From Corynebacterium tuberculostearicum (GTDB taxonomy: Bacteria > Actinomycetota > Actinomycetes > Mycobacteriales > Mycobacteriaceae), in NCBI RefSeq assembly GCF_013408445.1, contig NZ_JACBZL010000001.1, forward strand, positions 1,240,001 to 1,304,000: a stretch of DNA of 64,000 bases, read 5' to 3'. The position numbers and the translations under genes were made by a program. The notes below the pieces were generated by a model. It was not told where the DNA came from and made no database searches. It saw only the letters and a list, made by a program, of their open reading frames with translations. This document shows positions 44,259-54,696 of the stretch, piece by piece (the first letter of the stretch is position 1; every line of letters starts with the position of its first letter).

Positions 44259-44955
44259 CCGAGTCCGGCGCAATCTCCGTAAACCCGGCGTCCACGATGA
44301 CCACGGCGCCATCCTGCGCGCAGGCCGTGCGAAAATCTTCGCCGGACACCTCGCGCACCGAAAGCTCAAAACCGGTATCGGCCCAGGCACGGGCCTCGTC
44401 CACCGACATCGCCGCGGCGAGCATCATCGAACCGTGGCCCACCTGCGCTGCGGCCTTGCCGGCAGACATGTCGAGGCTGCGGTCGACGTAGATGACGGGG
44501 GCGTCGCCAAGCGGGGCTCCCGGCTCATCATAGGCAAGCTCAGTGTGCCCGATCTGCAGCTTGCCGATGAGCGGATCCACCTCCCCCACGGCCGAAGGCG
44601 CGAAGGCCCGGGCACGGTCCGCCACAGTCACGCCCGGCAGGCTCTGCACATCGCGCCAGGCCTTATTGCGCGCCCGGCGGGCGATTTTGCGGATGCGGTG
44701 GCCATACCACTGTCCCAGGGCGTGGGCGAAGGCCCCGTCCTCCCCCGCGCGCTCGTCCAAGCACACGGCCACAACGGCGCGAGCGGCCGCCTCCAGCACT
44801 TCCGTGCGCGCCGGCGGCTCCTGCTTTGGCAGGTTAAGCGCAATCTGCATCGCTTGGATAGTGGCCGGCTCGTCAGGATTTTCTGGGTCATCGCGCCACG
44901 AACGCGAATCACAGGCTTCTACCAAGCGCTGGTGGGCGATTACAAACTTATCCAC
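44224..44955 (-). CDS. PTH2-fold aminoacyl-tRNA hydrolase-like protein
   Basis: 243 aa. The C-terminal domain (about 145-243) has the PTH2 features DAPVIYVDRSLDMSAGKAAAQVGHGSMMLAAA and VREVSGEDFRTACAQDGAVVIVDAGFTEIAPDSATVCAL. The N-terminal half is Arg/Ala-rich and helical, an extra found in actinobacteria. The GTG at 44955 has GAGGAGG upstream and overlaps the serB stop by 8 bp. The last 35 bp overlap the convergent dinG gene. Confidence 0.85.
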   Translation of the reverse strand: MDKFVIAHQRLVEACDSRSWRDDPENPDEPATIQAMQIALNLPKQEPPARTEVLEAAARAVVAVCLDERAGEDGAFAHALGQWYGHRIRKIARRARNKAWRDVQSLPGVTVADRARAFAPSAVGEVDPLIGKLQIGHTELAYDEPGAPLGDAPVIYVDRSLDMSAGKAAAQVGHGSMMLAAAMSVDEARAWADTGFELSVREVSGEDFRTACAQDGAVVIVDAGFTEIAPDSATVCALRRPIA

Positions 44956-46138
44956 GAACAACCTCCTCGGCCGGGATTCCCAAGATCTGTAGTACCTCAT
45001 CCAGCCGCCGGTGGTTCACCGAGGTATCCGCCACTTCTTGCAGAGCCGGCTTAGCGTTAAAGGCGATGCCCAGCCCCGCGGCGGTAATCATATCGATGTC
45101 ATTGGCGCCGTCGCCCACGGCGACCGTCTGGCGCATGCCCACTCCGGAATCCGCGGCGAACTCCCGCAGGAATTCCTCCTTGGCCTTGCGATCAACCACC
45201 TTGCCGGTTACGCGGCCGGTGAGCTTGCTATCGGTGATCTCCAAGGTATTGGCGCGGACGTAATCTAAGTGCATTTCTGCGGCTAGGTCCTCCAGAACTT
45301 GGATGAACCCACCGGAGACCACAGCGGTGCGATAACCGATGCGGTTGAGCGTGGCAATGGTCTCACGGGCACCGGGGGTTAGCTGAATCTCGCGGGCTAC
45401 CTCATCAATGATGGAAGCATCCAGGCCGGCCAGAACGGCCACGCGCTCGCGCAGGGACTCCTCAAAATCCAATTCGCCGCGCATAGCCCGAGCCGTAACG
45501 GCGGCAACCTCTTCCTCCTTGCCGGCGTGCGCGGCCAGCATCTCGATGACCTCGCCTTGAATGAGGGTGCTATCGCAGTCGAAGCAGACGAGGCGCTTGG
45601 AACGCCGGCCCAGACCCGCAGGTTCAATGGCAATGTCGATACCAATCTGCTGTGCCAGCTCTGCCAGCGCCTGGCGCACGGGTGCCGCGGAACCATCGAG
45701 GGACAAGAAAAGCTCCAGCCCGGTCAGCGGAGAGGTGGAAAGCCCGCGGATGCGATCGATATTGGCATCGAAGTTGGCCAATACGCGGGCGACTTCCTCT
45801 ACGTGATGGGCGGTGACTTCCGCTCCCATGAGGACCACCGCATGCGTGGAGCGAGCTCGCGCGGTGGATTCTTCCTCCCGCACGTCCACGGATACCTGCT
45901 GCCCATAGATGCTCAAGGTATTGCGCAACCCCTGTGCAATCTGCTCGGCACGCGCGCCGGGAATGCGGGTATGGGCAGCGAGGGTGATGCGGCCGGAAAA
46001 GATAGCCTGTTCGACGTCGATAAGCGCGGCGCTATAAGACGCCAACACGCGGAAGAAGGCCGCCGAGACCCCAGGCTTGTCCGGCCCGGTGGTGGTAATA
46101 ACGGCATAGGTATCAGCTTGGGTACTCACGCCGCCCAT
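44948..46138 (-). CDS. serB: phosphoserine phosphatase with tandem ACT domains
   Basis: The final step of serine biosynthesis. 396 aa. Two ACT-type regulatory domains (about 8-85 and 95-170) precede the HAD-type phosphatase domain with DxDST at 187-191 (nucleophile D187), and the later GDGANDIDM motif. The ACT domains probably give feedback control by serine. The start may be the GTG three codons later (VSTQ). It overlaps the PTH2-like gene and lies about 100 bp from ctaD. Confidence 0.93.
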   Translation of the reverse strand: MGGVSTQADTYAVITTTGPDKPGVSAAFFRVLASYSAALIDVEQAIFSGRITLAAHTRIPGARAEQIAQGLRNTLSIYGQQVSVDVREEESTARARSTHAVVLMGAEVTAHHVEEVARVLANFDANIDRIRGLSTSPLTGLELFLSLDGSAAPVRQALAELAQQIGIDIAIEPAGLGRRSKRLVCFDCDSTLIQGEVIEMLAAHAGKEEEVAAVTARAMRGELDFEESLRERVAVLAGLDASIIDEVAREIQLTPGARETIATLNRIGYRTAVVSGGFIQVLEDLAAEMHLDYVRANTLEITDSKLTGRVTGKVVDRKAKEEFLREFAADSGVGMRQTVAVGDGANDIDMITAAGLGIAFNAKPALQEVADTSVNHRRLDEVLQILGIPAEEVVRG

Positions 46139-46168
46139 TATCGCACGTGGGGCAAATAAGATACGCCA

Positions 46169-46209
46169 AAGCCGCCTCCCACGGCCCGTTGCGGGTTGGG
46201 AGGCGGCTT
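46169..46209 (-). terminator. strong terminator after ctaD
   Basis: Perfect 13-bp arms AAGCCGCCTCCCA/TGGGAGGCGGCTT with a 15-base loop. It also lies between the serB promoter and ctaD, so it protects serB from ctaD read-through. Confidence 0.8.
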
Positions 46210-46241
46210 AAGTCAGGAGTGCTTTAGCGAGTTATATCGCT

Positions 46242-47936
46242 TTAGTGGCTACCCACGTGTGCTTCTTCGCGCATGCGCTGAACCATGTGCGGGTAGTGCA
46301 GCTCGAAGGCCGGACGCTCGGAGCGGATACGCGGCAGCGACACGAAGTTGTGGCGCGGCGGCGGGCAGGAGGTTGCCCACTCGAGGGAGTTGCCGTAGCC
46401 CCATGGGTCATCCACGGTGACGATCTCACCGTAGCGCCAGGACTTGAATACGTTCCACACCAGCGGGATAACGGAAGCGCCGAGGACGAAGGAGAAGATG
46501 GTGGAAATCTGGTTGAAGACCGTGAAGCCATCGGACTCCAGGTAGTCAGCGTAACGACGCGGCATACCCATGTTGCCGACCCAGTGCTGGACCAGGAAGG
46601 TGCCGTGGAAGCCGATGAAGGTCAGCCAGAAGTGAATCTTGCCCAGACGCTCGTCCAGCATGCGGCCGGTCATCTTCGGGAACCAGAAGTACAGGCCGGC
46701 GAAGGCGGAGAACACAACCGTACCGAACAGGGTGTAGTGGAAGTGTGCAATCAAGAAGTAGGACTCAGCCAGGTGGAAGTCCAGTGCCGGGGATGCCAGC
46801 ATAACGCCGGTCATACCGCCGAAGAGGAAGGTTGCCATGAAGCCCATGGCGAAGATCATCGGGGTATCCCAGGTGATGTGGCCCTTCCACATGGTGCCGA
46901 CCCAGTTGAAGAACTTAACGCCGGTTGGAACCGCAATCAGGAACGTCATGAAGGAGAAGAACGGCAGCAGGATAGCGCCGGTGACGAACATGTGGTGTGC
47001 CCACACAGCCATGGACAGGGAGCCGATGGCCAGCAGTGCGAAGACCAGGCCGATGTAGCCGAAGACCGGCTTGCGGGAGAAGACCGGAACGACCTCAGAC
47101 ACAACGCCGAAGAACGGCAGCGCGAGGACGTAGACCTCAGGGTGGCCGAAGAACCAGAACAGGTGCTGCCACAGGATGCCGCCACCATTAGCGGAATCGT
47201 AGATGTGGCCGCCCAGCTTGCGGTCATACAGAACGCCCAGTGCCGCAGCGGTCAGCAGCGGGAAGATCATCAGCACGATGGCGGACGCGGTAAATACTGC
47301 CCAGCTGAAGACCGGCAGGCGGAACATGGTCATGCCCGGTGCGCGCAGGGTCAGGATGGTCGTAATCATGTTGACAGCAGAGGCAATGGTACCGACACCG
47401 GTAGCGCCCACGCCGACGATCCACATATCCGCGCCGATGCCCGGGGTGTGGACACCATCAGCCAGCGGCATGTACATGGTCCAGCCGAAGTCAGCCGCAC
47501 CACCTGGGGTTACGAAGCCCAGCAGCATCACGGTGCCGCCCAGCAGGGTAACCCAGAAGCCGAAGGCGTTTAGACGAGGGAAGGCCACGTCCGGCGCACC
47601 AATCTGCAGCGGCAGGATGTAGTTACCAAAGCCCCACACGACTGGGGTCGCAAACAGCAGCAGCATCACGGTGCCGTGCATGGTGAACAGCTGATTGAAC
47701 TGCTCATTGGACAAGAACTGGAGACCCGGGGTGAACAGCTCCGCGCGGATCAACAGTGCCATAAAGCCACCGAGGAAGAAGAAGCTGAAGGACATGATCA
47801 AGTACATGATGCCCAGCTGCTTGTGGTCGGTGGTGGTTAGAAATACCCAAGCCTTTGAACCGGTCTTCGCATTACCGGTTGGCTCTGGACGTGTGGGGGC
47901 GACGTAATCGTCGACCCGTGGCGCCACAGCGGTCAT
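46242..47936 (-). CDS. ctaD: cytochrome c oxidase subunit I
   Basis: The heme-copper catalytic subunit of the aa3 terminal oxidase. 564 aa with about 12 helices. [27 protein letters not shown] and the late HFHYTLFG carry the heme and CuB ligands (the HPEVY cross-linked His-Tyr among them). The start at 47936 has CAGGAGG. The other subunits (ctaC, ctaE, ctaF) are not in this window. A GlxR-like site is about 220 bp upstream. Confidence 0.96.
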   Translation of the reverse strand: MTAVAPRVDDYVAPTRPEPTGNAKTGSKAWVFLTTTDHKQLGIMYLIMSFSFFFLGGFMALLIRAELFTPGLQFLSNEQFNQLFTMHGTVMLLLFATPVVWGFGNYILPLQIGAPDVAFPRLNAFGFWVTLLGGTVMLLGFVTPGGAADFGWTMYMPLADGVHTPGIGADMWIVGVGATGVGTIASAVNMITTILTLRAPGMTMFRLPVFSWAVFTASAIVLMIFPLLTAAALGVLYDRKLGGHIYDSANGGGILWQHLFWFFGHPEVYVLALPFFGVVSEVVPVFSRKPVFGYIGLVFALLAIGSLSMAVWAHHMFVTGAILLPFFSFMTFLIAVPTGVKFFNWVGTMWKGHITWDTPMIFAMGFMATFLFGGMTGVMLASPALDFHLAESYFLIAHFHYTLFGTVVFSAFAGLYFWFPKMTGRMLDERLGKIHFWLTFIGFHGTFLVQHWVGNMGMPRRYADYLESDGFTVFNQISTIFSFVLGASVIPLVWNVFKSWRYGEIVTVDDPWGYGNSLEWATSCPPPRHNFVSLPRIRSERPAFELHYPHMVQRMREEAHVGSH

Positions 47937-48278
47937 AAAATCCTCCTGAATAACAAAGTGTCTGTGGACAGACTCCACCTACACCTAGGTTTACTCGCCT
48001 TATATTAGGCCATTTTCCCCTGTTCTTTCCAGCTTCCCCCAATACTTCGCCACAAGGCCAAGCCTCACCACTGACCACATCTGCCACATTGCCCCTGCAC
48101 GTGGCGCGGCCACTATTTCCACCGACGGTTTTCGCCAAAGATCTAGCGTGCTATATGTCACAGCCGCGCCGAATTGTGCGGGCCCAAAACGCAAAAACAC
48201 ACCCCCGCTCGTTATCAACCTTTCGGTTGAGTTCGAGCAGAAGGTGTGCCGCTAAACCACGCTGATCAGCGGGAATGC
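47937..48278. other. ctaD promoter region and nrdF 3' flank
   Basis: 342 bp without a gene. It contains the GlxR-like site at 48147-48162 and a small imperfect repeat (AACCTTTCGGTT, about 48218-48229). I see no RNA gene. Confidence 0.5.
48147..48162. promoter_or_regulatory. GlxR/CRP-like site upstream of ctaD
   Basis: CGTGC-TA-TA-TG-TCACA matches the GlxR consensus TGTGA-N2-TA-N2-TCACA at 10 of 12 fixed positions. GlxR is known to act on oxidase genes in C. glutamicum. Confidence 0.45.
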
Positions 48279-49274
<996 letters not shown>

Positions 49275-49363
49275 TCACTCCAATACTAAAAACGGACACT
49301 TTTAGCTCCCCAGCATACCCAATTCGCCCGCCCTCTAAATCATTGTGGTGGATGCCTCATGCC

Positions 49364-49369
49364 TATACT
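49364..49369 (+). promoter_or_regulatory. -10 element for the GntR regulator
   Basis: TATACT 46 bp upstream of the ATG at 49415. The leader carries AGAGAGGA. Confidence 0.45.
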
Positions 49370-49414
49370 GATCCCAGCTATACCCAGTGCCTGCACAGAG
49401 AGGATTCACCCACC

Positions 49415-50110
49415 ATGAGCGCCACCCCTCCCCTACTCGGCTCCGTGGTGGATCAACTCGGCGCGGACATCGTGAGCGGAGACCTCGCGGAGGGCGAGCG
49501 GTTCCGACTGGGGGACGTCGAAAAGCGTTTTGGCATCTCCCGCACCGTGGCCCGCGAGGCCATGCGTGCCTTGGAGCACCTCGGCATGGTGAGCTCTGGG
49601 CGCCGCGTGGGAATCACAGTGCTGCCAATGGATAGGTGGGCGGTATATGACCCAGCGATCATTGGCTGGCGCCTCAACAACGATAAAGCGCGGGGGCAGC
49701 AAGTCGCCCGCCTCAACGAACTGCGGCTTGGCATCGAGCCGGTAGCCGCGCGTTTGGCTGCCGGCAATGCCACCGCCCAGCAGCGGGCGGAATTGCTGCG
49801 CCTCGCCGCTCGCTTGGCCGAGCTGGAATCCACCCCGTCTCCGCGCGTGGGCGAAGAATTGGAAACCGATCTGCGCTTCCACACCCTCATCCTGCGGGCC
49901 TCTGGAAATGAAATGCTGGCCGCGCTTGCCCCTTCCCTGGTGGCGATGCTCAAGGGCAAGTCGGTTTTTGGCTCCCGCAAGCGCGACCCCATCGGCGGCA
50001 CCACACAGCTGCACATGGAACTGGCACGCGCCATTGACGCCGGGCTTGCCGACGCCGCCGAAGAAACCTCCCGCACCATCCTCGACCGCACCCGGGCAGA
50101 AAACGGCTAA
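49415..50110 (+). CDS. GntR (FadR-type) regulator, GntR1-like
   Basis: 231 aa. Winged helix N-terminal domain (about 8-70: LGSVVDQLGADIVSGDL, then ISRTVAREAMRALEHLGMVSSG) and a helical FadR-type (FCD) domain with the His ligands (DLRFHTLILRASGN). Its place between nrdF and nrdE matches gntR1 (cg2783) of C. glutamicum, which controls gluconate and sugar-uptake genes. The carbohydrate role is inferred from synteny. Confidence 0.82.
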   Translation: MSATPPLLGSVVDQLGADIVSGDLAEGERFRLGDVEKRFGISRTVAREAMRALEHLGMVSSGRRVGITVLPMDRWAVYDPAIIGWRLNNDKARGQQVARLNELRLGIEPVAARLAAGNATAQQRAELLRLAARLAELESTPSPRVGEELETDLRFHTLILRASGNEMLAALAPSLVAMLKGKSVFGSRKRDPIGGTTQLHMELARAIDAGLADAAEETSRTILDRTRAENG

Positions 50111-50153
50111 GCGCCTCGCTGCACGTCCTTCCCCACGACGTGCAGCGAGGCGC
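50111..50153. terminator. strong bidirectional terminator between gntR1 and nrdE
   Basis: Inverted repeat with 16-base arms (50111-50126 and 50138-50153) around a short loop, between two convergent genes. Confidence 0.8.
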
Positions 50154-50165
50154 CCTACCTGCGGT

Positions 50166-52328
50166 TTAGAGCATGCAGGATACGCAGCCCTCGACCTCGG
50201 TGCCCTCCAGCGCCATCTGGCGCAGGCGGATGTAGTACAAGGTCTTAATGCCCTTGCGCCACGCATAAATCTGCGCGCGGTTGACATCGCGGGTGGTCGC
50301 GGTGTCCTTGAAGAAGAGCGTGAGCGATAGGCCCTGGTCCACATACTTGGTGGCTACGGCATAAGTATCGACGATTTTCTCGTAGCCGATTTCATAGGAG
50401 TCCTTGAAATACTCCAGGTTGTCATTATCCATGTGCGGCGCCGGGTAGTAGACGCGTCCGATTTTGCCTTCCTTGCGGATCTCAATCTTGGAGGCAATCG
50501 GGTGGATGGACGAGGTGGAGTTATTGATATAGGAAATCGAGCCCGTCGGCGGCACCGCCTGCAGGTTGCGGTTATACAGGCCGTACTTAGCCACTTCCTG
50601 CTTCAAGTCCTCCCAATCCTGGGCGGACGGGGTGTGGATCGAAGAGGCGTCGAAAAGCTCCTGCACCTTCTTGGTCTTCGGCTTGAACTCTTCCGGATCG
50701 TAGCGGTCGAAGAATTCGCCGGAAGCATACTCGGACTGCGGGAATTCCGTGAAGTACTCGCCGCGCTCGCGGGCAATCTTATTGGAGGCACGCAGCGCCG
50801 CATACAGCACGGCCGCGAAGTAGGCGTTGGTGAAGTCCAAGCCTTCTTCCGAGCCATACTCGATGTGCTCGCGGCCCAAGTAACCGTGCAGGTTCATCTG
50901 GCCTAAGCCGATGGCGTGGGACTCATCATTACCACGGCGCACGGACGGCACGGAGTCAATGGAGGTCTTATCCGCCACGGCGGTCAGGCCGCGGATGGCG
51001 GTTTCCACCGTATTGGCAAAGTCCGGCGAATCCATGGTCATCGCGATATTCAGGGAACCCAAGTTGCAGGAAATATCGCTGCCCAGCTCGTCATAGGTCA
51101 GGTCCGCGTTGAATTCGGATGCGGAGTTGACCTGCAGGATCTCCGAGCACAGGTTGGACATGTTGATCCACGAGGTCTTCACCGGGTTCGCGCGGTTTAC
51201 GGTGTCCTCGAACATGATGTACGGGTAACCGGACTCGAACTGCAGCTCTGCCACGGTCTGGAAGAAGTGGCGGGCGTTGATCTTCTTCTTGCGGATGCGT
51301 GGGTCTTCCACCATCTCCTCATAGTGCTCGGTGACGGAGATGTCACCGAAGGCCTTGCCATAGACGCGCTCGACGTCATACGGCGAGAAGAGGTACATAT
51401 CATCATTGCGCTTAGCCAGCTCAAAGGTGATATCCGGCACAACGATGCCCAGCGAGAGGGTCTTAATGCGGATCTTCTCATCCGCATTCTCGCGCTTAGT
51501 ATCCAGGAAGTTCATGATGTCCGGGTGGTGCGCGTTGAGGTAAACCGCACCGGCACCCTGGCGGGCACCGAGCTGGTTGGCGTAGGAGAAGGAATCCTCC
51601 AGCAGCTTCATCACGGGGATGACGCCGGACGACTGGTTCTCAATGTGCTTAATTGGTGCACCGGACTCGCGGATATTAGACAGCAGGAGGGCCACGCCGC
51701 CGCCGCGCTTGGAAAGCTGCAGCGCGGAGTTGATGGAGCGACCGATGGACTCCATATTGTCCTCGATGCGCAGCAGGAAGCAGGAAACGAGCTCGCCGCG
51801 CTGGGCCTTGCCGGCGTTGAGGAAGGTCGGGGTAGCCGGCTGGAAGCGACCGGTCATGATCTCGTCTACGAGGTGCTCGGCCAAGCCTGCGTCGCCGTCT
51901 GCCAAGAACAGGGCGGTCATGGACACGCGGTCCTCAAAGCGCTCGAGGTAGCGGCGGCCATCAAAGGTCTTCAGCGTGTAGCTGGTGTAGTACTTATACG
52001 CGCCTAGGAAGGACTTGAAGCGGAACTTATAGGAATAAGCGCGCTTGAACAGCTCCTTAATAAAGGAGAAATCATACTGCTCGATGACCTGCGGGTCGTA
52101 GTACTTGTTATTAATCAGGTAATCGATCTTTTCTTCCAGATCATGGAAGTAGACCGTGTTTTGATTAACGTGCTGCAGGAAGAATTGGTTAGCGGCCTCG
52201 CGGTCTTTTTCAAACTGAATCTTGCCGTTAGCATCGTAGAGATTCAGCATCGCGTTCAGAGCGTGGTAATCCAACTGCTCCTCTGGCTTTACTGGCTCGG
52301 CGACGGTCTTCCCCAATTGCGTACTCAC
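50166..52328 (-). CDS. nrdE: class Ib ribonucleotide reductase, alpha subunit
   Basis: Reduces ribonucleoside diphosphates. 720 aa. Active-site cysteines include C in [17 protein letters not shown], in [14 protein letters not shown], and the C-terminal pair GCVSCML that is reduced by NrdH. The GTG at 52328 (VSTQLGK) has AAAGG about ten bases upstream; the TTG three codons before it is in the wrong place. It belongs to nrdH-nrdI-nrdE, with nrdF beyond gntR1. Confidence 0.96.
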   Translation of the reverse strand: MSTQLGKTVAEPVKPEEQLDYHALNAMLNLYDANGKIQFEKDREAANQFFLQHVNQNTVYFHDLEEKIDYLINNKYYDPQVIEQYDFSFIKELFKRAYSYKFRFKSFLGAYKYYTSYTLKTFDGRRYLERFEDRVSMTALFLADGDAGLAEHLVDEIMTGRFQPATPTFLNAGKAQRGELVSCFLLRIEDNMESIGRSINSALQLSKRGGGVALLLSNIRESGAPIKHIENQSSGVIPVMKLLEDSFSYANQLGARQGAGAVYLNAHHPDIMNFLDTKRENADEKIRIKTLSLGIVVPDITFELAKRNDDMYLFSPYDVERVYGKAFGDISVTEHYEEMVEDPRIRKKKINARHFFQTVAELQFESGYPYIMFEDTVNRANPVKTSWINMSNLCSEILQVNSASEFNADLTYDELGSDISCNLGSLNIAMTMDSPDFANTVETAIRGLTAVADKTSIDSVPSVRRGNDESHAIGLGQMNLHGYLGREHIEYGSEEGLDFTNAYFAAVLYAALRASNKIARERGEYFTEFPQSEYASGEFFDRYDPEEFKPKTKKVQELFDASSIHTPSAQDWEDLKQEVAKYGLYNRNLQAVPPTGSISYINNSTSSIHPIASKIEIRKEGKIGRVYYPAPHMDNDNLEYFKDSYEIGYEKIVDTYAVATKYVDQGLSLTLFFKDTATTRDVNRAQIYAWRKGIKTLYYIRLRQMALEGTEVEGCVSCML

Positions 52329-52381
52329 AGCTGACAAGGCCTTTCTAAAAATCAGGATCTTTATTTAAGTCGTGGTGGGCG

Positions 52382-52813
52382 CTAGGCCGCAGCCTCGAGC
52401 CCAAGCTCGGCGGCGTTAGCCAATAAACCTTCACGACAAATTTTTATATCGTCATCGTTTCCCAGCAACTCGAAACGATATACATAGGGCACTTTACATT
52501 TGGCGCTGATGACGTCACCAGCCTTGCCAAAGTCGGCACCAAAATTGCTATTGCCACCCGCGATCACCGCGCGAATGAAACTACGGTTGTGCTCATCGTT
52601 CAGGAACTTAATTACCTGTGTGGGCACCGGCCGAGAGTTCTGGTGGCTAATGGACGCACCCCCGCCGTAGGTGGGGCACACCAAAACATAAGGCTCGTTG
52701 ACTTTGAGGGGCTCGTCCGTGCGGCGCAACGGGATGCGCGCACTAGGAAAGCCCAGTTTCTGCACGAACCGGTGCGTATTTTCCGTCGCGGAGGAAAAAT
52801 ACACGACCAACAT
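52382..52813 (-). CDS. nrdI: flavodoxin-like NrdI
   Basis: A small FMN protein (143 aa) that supplies the oxidant for assembly of the Mn-tyrosyl cofactor in Nrd[17 protein letters not shown] is the FMN phosphate loop; TYGGG (in [26 protein letters not shown]) is the second loop. Middle gene of nrdHIE. AATCA-type bases precede the start. Confidence 0.94.
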   Translation of the reverse strand: MLVVYFSSATENTHRFVQKLGFPSARIPLRRTDEPLKVNEPYVLVCPTYGGGASISHQNSRPVPTQVIKFLNDEHNRSFIRAVIAGGNSNFGADFGKAGDVISAKCKVPYVYRFELLGNDDDIKICREGLLANAAELGLEAAA

Positions 52814-52836
52814 CGCTACTGGCCTCCCCTACTCCC

Positions 52837-53076
52837 CTAAGCGGATGCGGTCAGGGAAGCCAAGCCCTTGATACGGTCAGGGCGGAAACCGGACCAGTGC
52901 TCGCCATTAGCCTCAACTACCGGGGCCTGAACGTAGCCCAGTGCCATGACGTAGTCACGGGCTTCATCATCAACAGAAATATCGACCAAGTTGTAATCGA
53001 GACCGGCGCGGTCGAGGGCCTTCTTGGTGGCATTGCACTGGACGCATGCTGGCTTGGTGTAAACGGTGATAGACAT
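52837..53076 (-). CDS. nrdH: glutaredoxin-like electron donor NrdH
   Basis: A 79-aa thioredoxin-fold protein that reduces NrdE. The active site is C11-V-Q-C14, and the C-terminal WSGFRPDRIKGL is the NrdH signature that replaces glutathione binding. First gene of the operon; the NrdR-like boxes and a TATAGT -10 lie upstream. Confidence 0.95.
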   Translation of the reverse strand: MSITVYTKPACVQCNATKKALDRAGLDYNLVDISVDDEARDYVMALGYVQAPVVEANGEHWSGFRPDRIKGLASLTASA

Positions 53077-53383
53077 ATAGATCCTTAAAGCTCCTGCATT
53101 GAAAAATTCGTCAGAGCGGGGAGCGTTTTCCCGCCTAAACGGGCGCTTCCTGCGCCGCTCTGAGCAACATCAACGACACTATACTTTGGGGGAAATACCC
53201 GCAACTAACACAATATGTAGTAGTTACAGCCGTGGTATTCCCAGGATGGCACACCCCCGGACCCCACATGTTGACCACACCTACGGACAGCCATGAAACT
53301 ACACCAATGGGATTCCTGCAGGTTTACCTGGAGTTCACCATTTTGTGTGCCAAAGTTCACATTTAAGGGGCCGGCGGCCCGCT
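53077..53383. other. intergenic region upstream of nrdH
   Basis: 307 bp with no gene. The nrdH end has the promoter and NrdR-like boxes; the other end, toward the lipase stop, shows nothing that I recognise. Confidence 0.5.
53176..53223 (-). promoter_or_regulatory. two NrdR-like boxes at the nrdHIE promoter
   Basis: ACACTATACTTTGGGG (53176-53191) and ACACAATATGTAGTAG (53208-53223) match the NrdR consensus acaCwAtATaTwGtgt well at the core. Their starts are 32 bp apart, about three helical turns, as in known NrdR operators. The -10 TATAGT (53178-53183, minus) sits inside the promoter-proximal box. Repression of nrdHIE by NrdR is predicted. Confidence 0.75.
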
Positions 53384-54289
53384 CTAGGCCCCGCTTATCG
53401 GCGCCCCCTCAGAGACGCAGGTCGACGGGTCCGGACCCTCCCCCGGGGCGCGCTTCAGGCCAAAAATGACCTGACTCAACACCGTCTGGTTGGTCGGCAG
53501 CTTGTCGTGCCGAGGAGCCACGCCGCAGACCTCGCCCAGGTCGAGGTTGACCACATCGGCGCCGTCGCCAAGCGCCAGCTGCGAAGAACTATTCGGAGTC
53601 ACCGTCGTATCCCCCGGCGAGTAAATGGAGGTATAAAGCACGCCTGGCGCGGTATCTGGCAGCGCATTGAGCCGTTGCATAAACTCCGACCCCACTACTT
53701 GCTGGATGCCGGCCGTACTTGCCAGGAAAGCAGCGAGGTGCGGTGCGAAGGCAATGATTTTAGAGAGCGCCTCCCCCTGCCCGTTAAGCGTGGTGCCGTG
53801 GAAGTTGCCGCCCAGCGCCACCGCATGGGAGACGTGGTCGGCCCCATCGTGCATCTGGGTATAGGTCTTGATGTGCATACCGCCTTGGGAATGGCCCACC
53901 AAGTTCACCTTGTCCGAGCCAGTGATCTCGCGGACATAGTCCACCTGATCCGCAATTTCCGCGGCCGAATCATCCAGGTCCGCGATGGCTTTGACGCTTG
54001 GAATCATATTCTGCAAGGTGACATCATCGGCGCCATAGTCAAAGGCCCACACGCACGCCCCCTGGTCCTGCAGAAGGTGGACCAAGTTTCCCCAGACGGA
54101 AGCATTATTCGAGGTTCCATGCAGCAACACAACGGGCTCAGTGATGTCCCCTGAAGGCACGCAGGACGGGTCATTGATACCAAGGGACTCCGGCGCAGAG
54201 GATTCCCACTGTGGCTCTGCAGCATGCGCCACTGGGGCGGACAATCCGAGGGCGGCGGCAGTGAGCGCGGCAACGATTCGCTGGGACAT
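53384..54289 (-). CDS. secreted triacylglycerol lipase/esterase
   Basis: A 301-aa secreted alpha/beta hydrolase. A Sec signal (MSQRIVAALTAAALGLSAPVAHA) is cleaved after AHA. VVLLHGTSNNASVW gives the HG oxyanion region; the nucleophile S134 is in GHSQGG; the late GEVCGVAPRHDKLP supplies the catalytic His. Cysteines near 43, 79 and 292 could form disulfides. Such lipases matter in lipophilic or skin-dwelling corynebacteria. Transcribed alone. Confidence 0.88.
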   Translation of the reverse strand: MSQRIVAALTAAALGLSAPVAHAAEPQWESSAPESLGINDPSCVPSGDITEPVVLLHGTSNNASVWGNLVHLLQDQGACVWAFDYGADDVTLQNMIPSVKAIADLDDSAAEIADQVDYVREITGSDKVNLVGHSQGGMHIKTYTQMHDGADHVSHAVALGGNFHGTTLNGQGEALSKIIAFAPHLAAFLASTAGIQQVVGSEFMQRLNALPDTAPGVLYTSIYSPGDTTVTPNSSSQLALGDGADVVNLDLGEVCGVAPRHDKLPTNQTVLSQVIFGLKRAPGEGPDPSTCVSEGAPISGA

Positions 54290-54405
54290 AATTCTTCTTT
54301 CTCACGGCATGGATAGACAAATTAATTATATTCATACATTTGTCTTTATGTTCACTTGGATTTAAAAGAATTTATCCTTTGTGCCGGAGCTCACGCATAA
54401 AAAAA

Positions 54406-54438
54406 TCCGCCCCACTCCGGAAGCCGGAGGGAGCGGAT
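54406..54438 (-). terminator. terminator of rpmJ
   Basis: ATCCGC...GCGGAT with an inner CTCCGG/CCGGAG pairing. Six or more A precede it on the plus strand, so a T-run follows on the minus strand. Confidence 0.85.
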
Positions 54439-54453
54439 GGAATCGCGTCTCAA

Positions 54454-54576
54454 TTAGCCCTGACGAGCCTTGAAACGGGGATCCTTCTTGTTGATCACGA
54501 AGACCTTACCGTGGCGGCGAATAACCTGGGCGCCCGGCTTCTTCTTCAGCGACCGAAGGGACTTACGGACCTTCAT
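54454..54576 (-). CDS. rpmJ: 50S ribosomal protein L36, zinc-free (C-minus) form
   Basis: 40 aa: it begins [20 protein letters not shown], has [17 protein letters not shown] at the end, and holds no cysteine. Usual L36 has a four-residue zinc site; this form lacks it and has a longer spacer. The C-minus form is known to replace the zinc form when zinc is low, and is often Zur-controlled. I see no clear Zur box in the 120 bp upstream. It was found from the start/stop and RBS (AAAGGAG), being too short for usual lists. Confidence 0.9.
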   Translation of the reverse strand: MKVRKSLRSLKKKPGAQVIRRHGKVFVINKKDPRFKARQG

Positions 54577-54696
54577 CGGGCGCTCCTTTCGTTATGCGCA
54601 ATCTACATGCGGTTGAATAAGTAAAGCACGGACTGGGAATCCCCAGCCATGACACGAGGAAAAATGTTACCTCACACGGCCGTCAATACCAAAACA

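Noticed and set aside
53384..53400. Terminator of the lipase gene
   Set aside because: GC-rich imperfect repeat near 53366-53400 without a T-run; the pairing is too poor to call.
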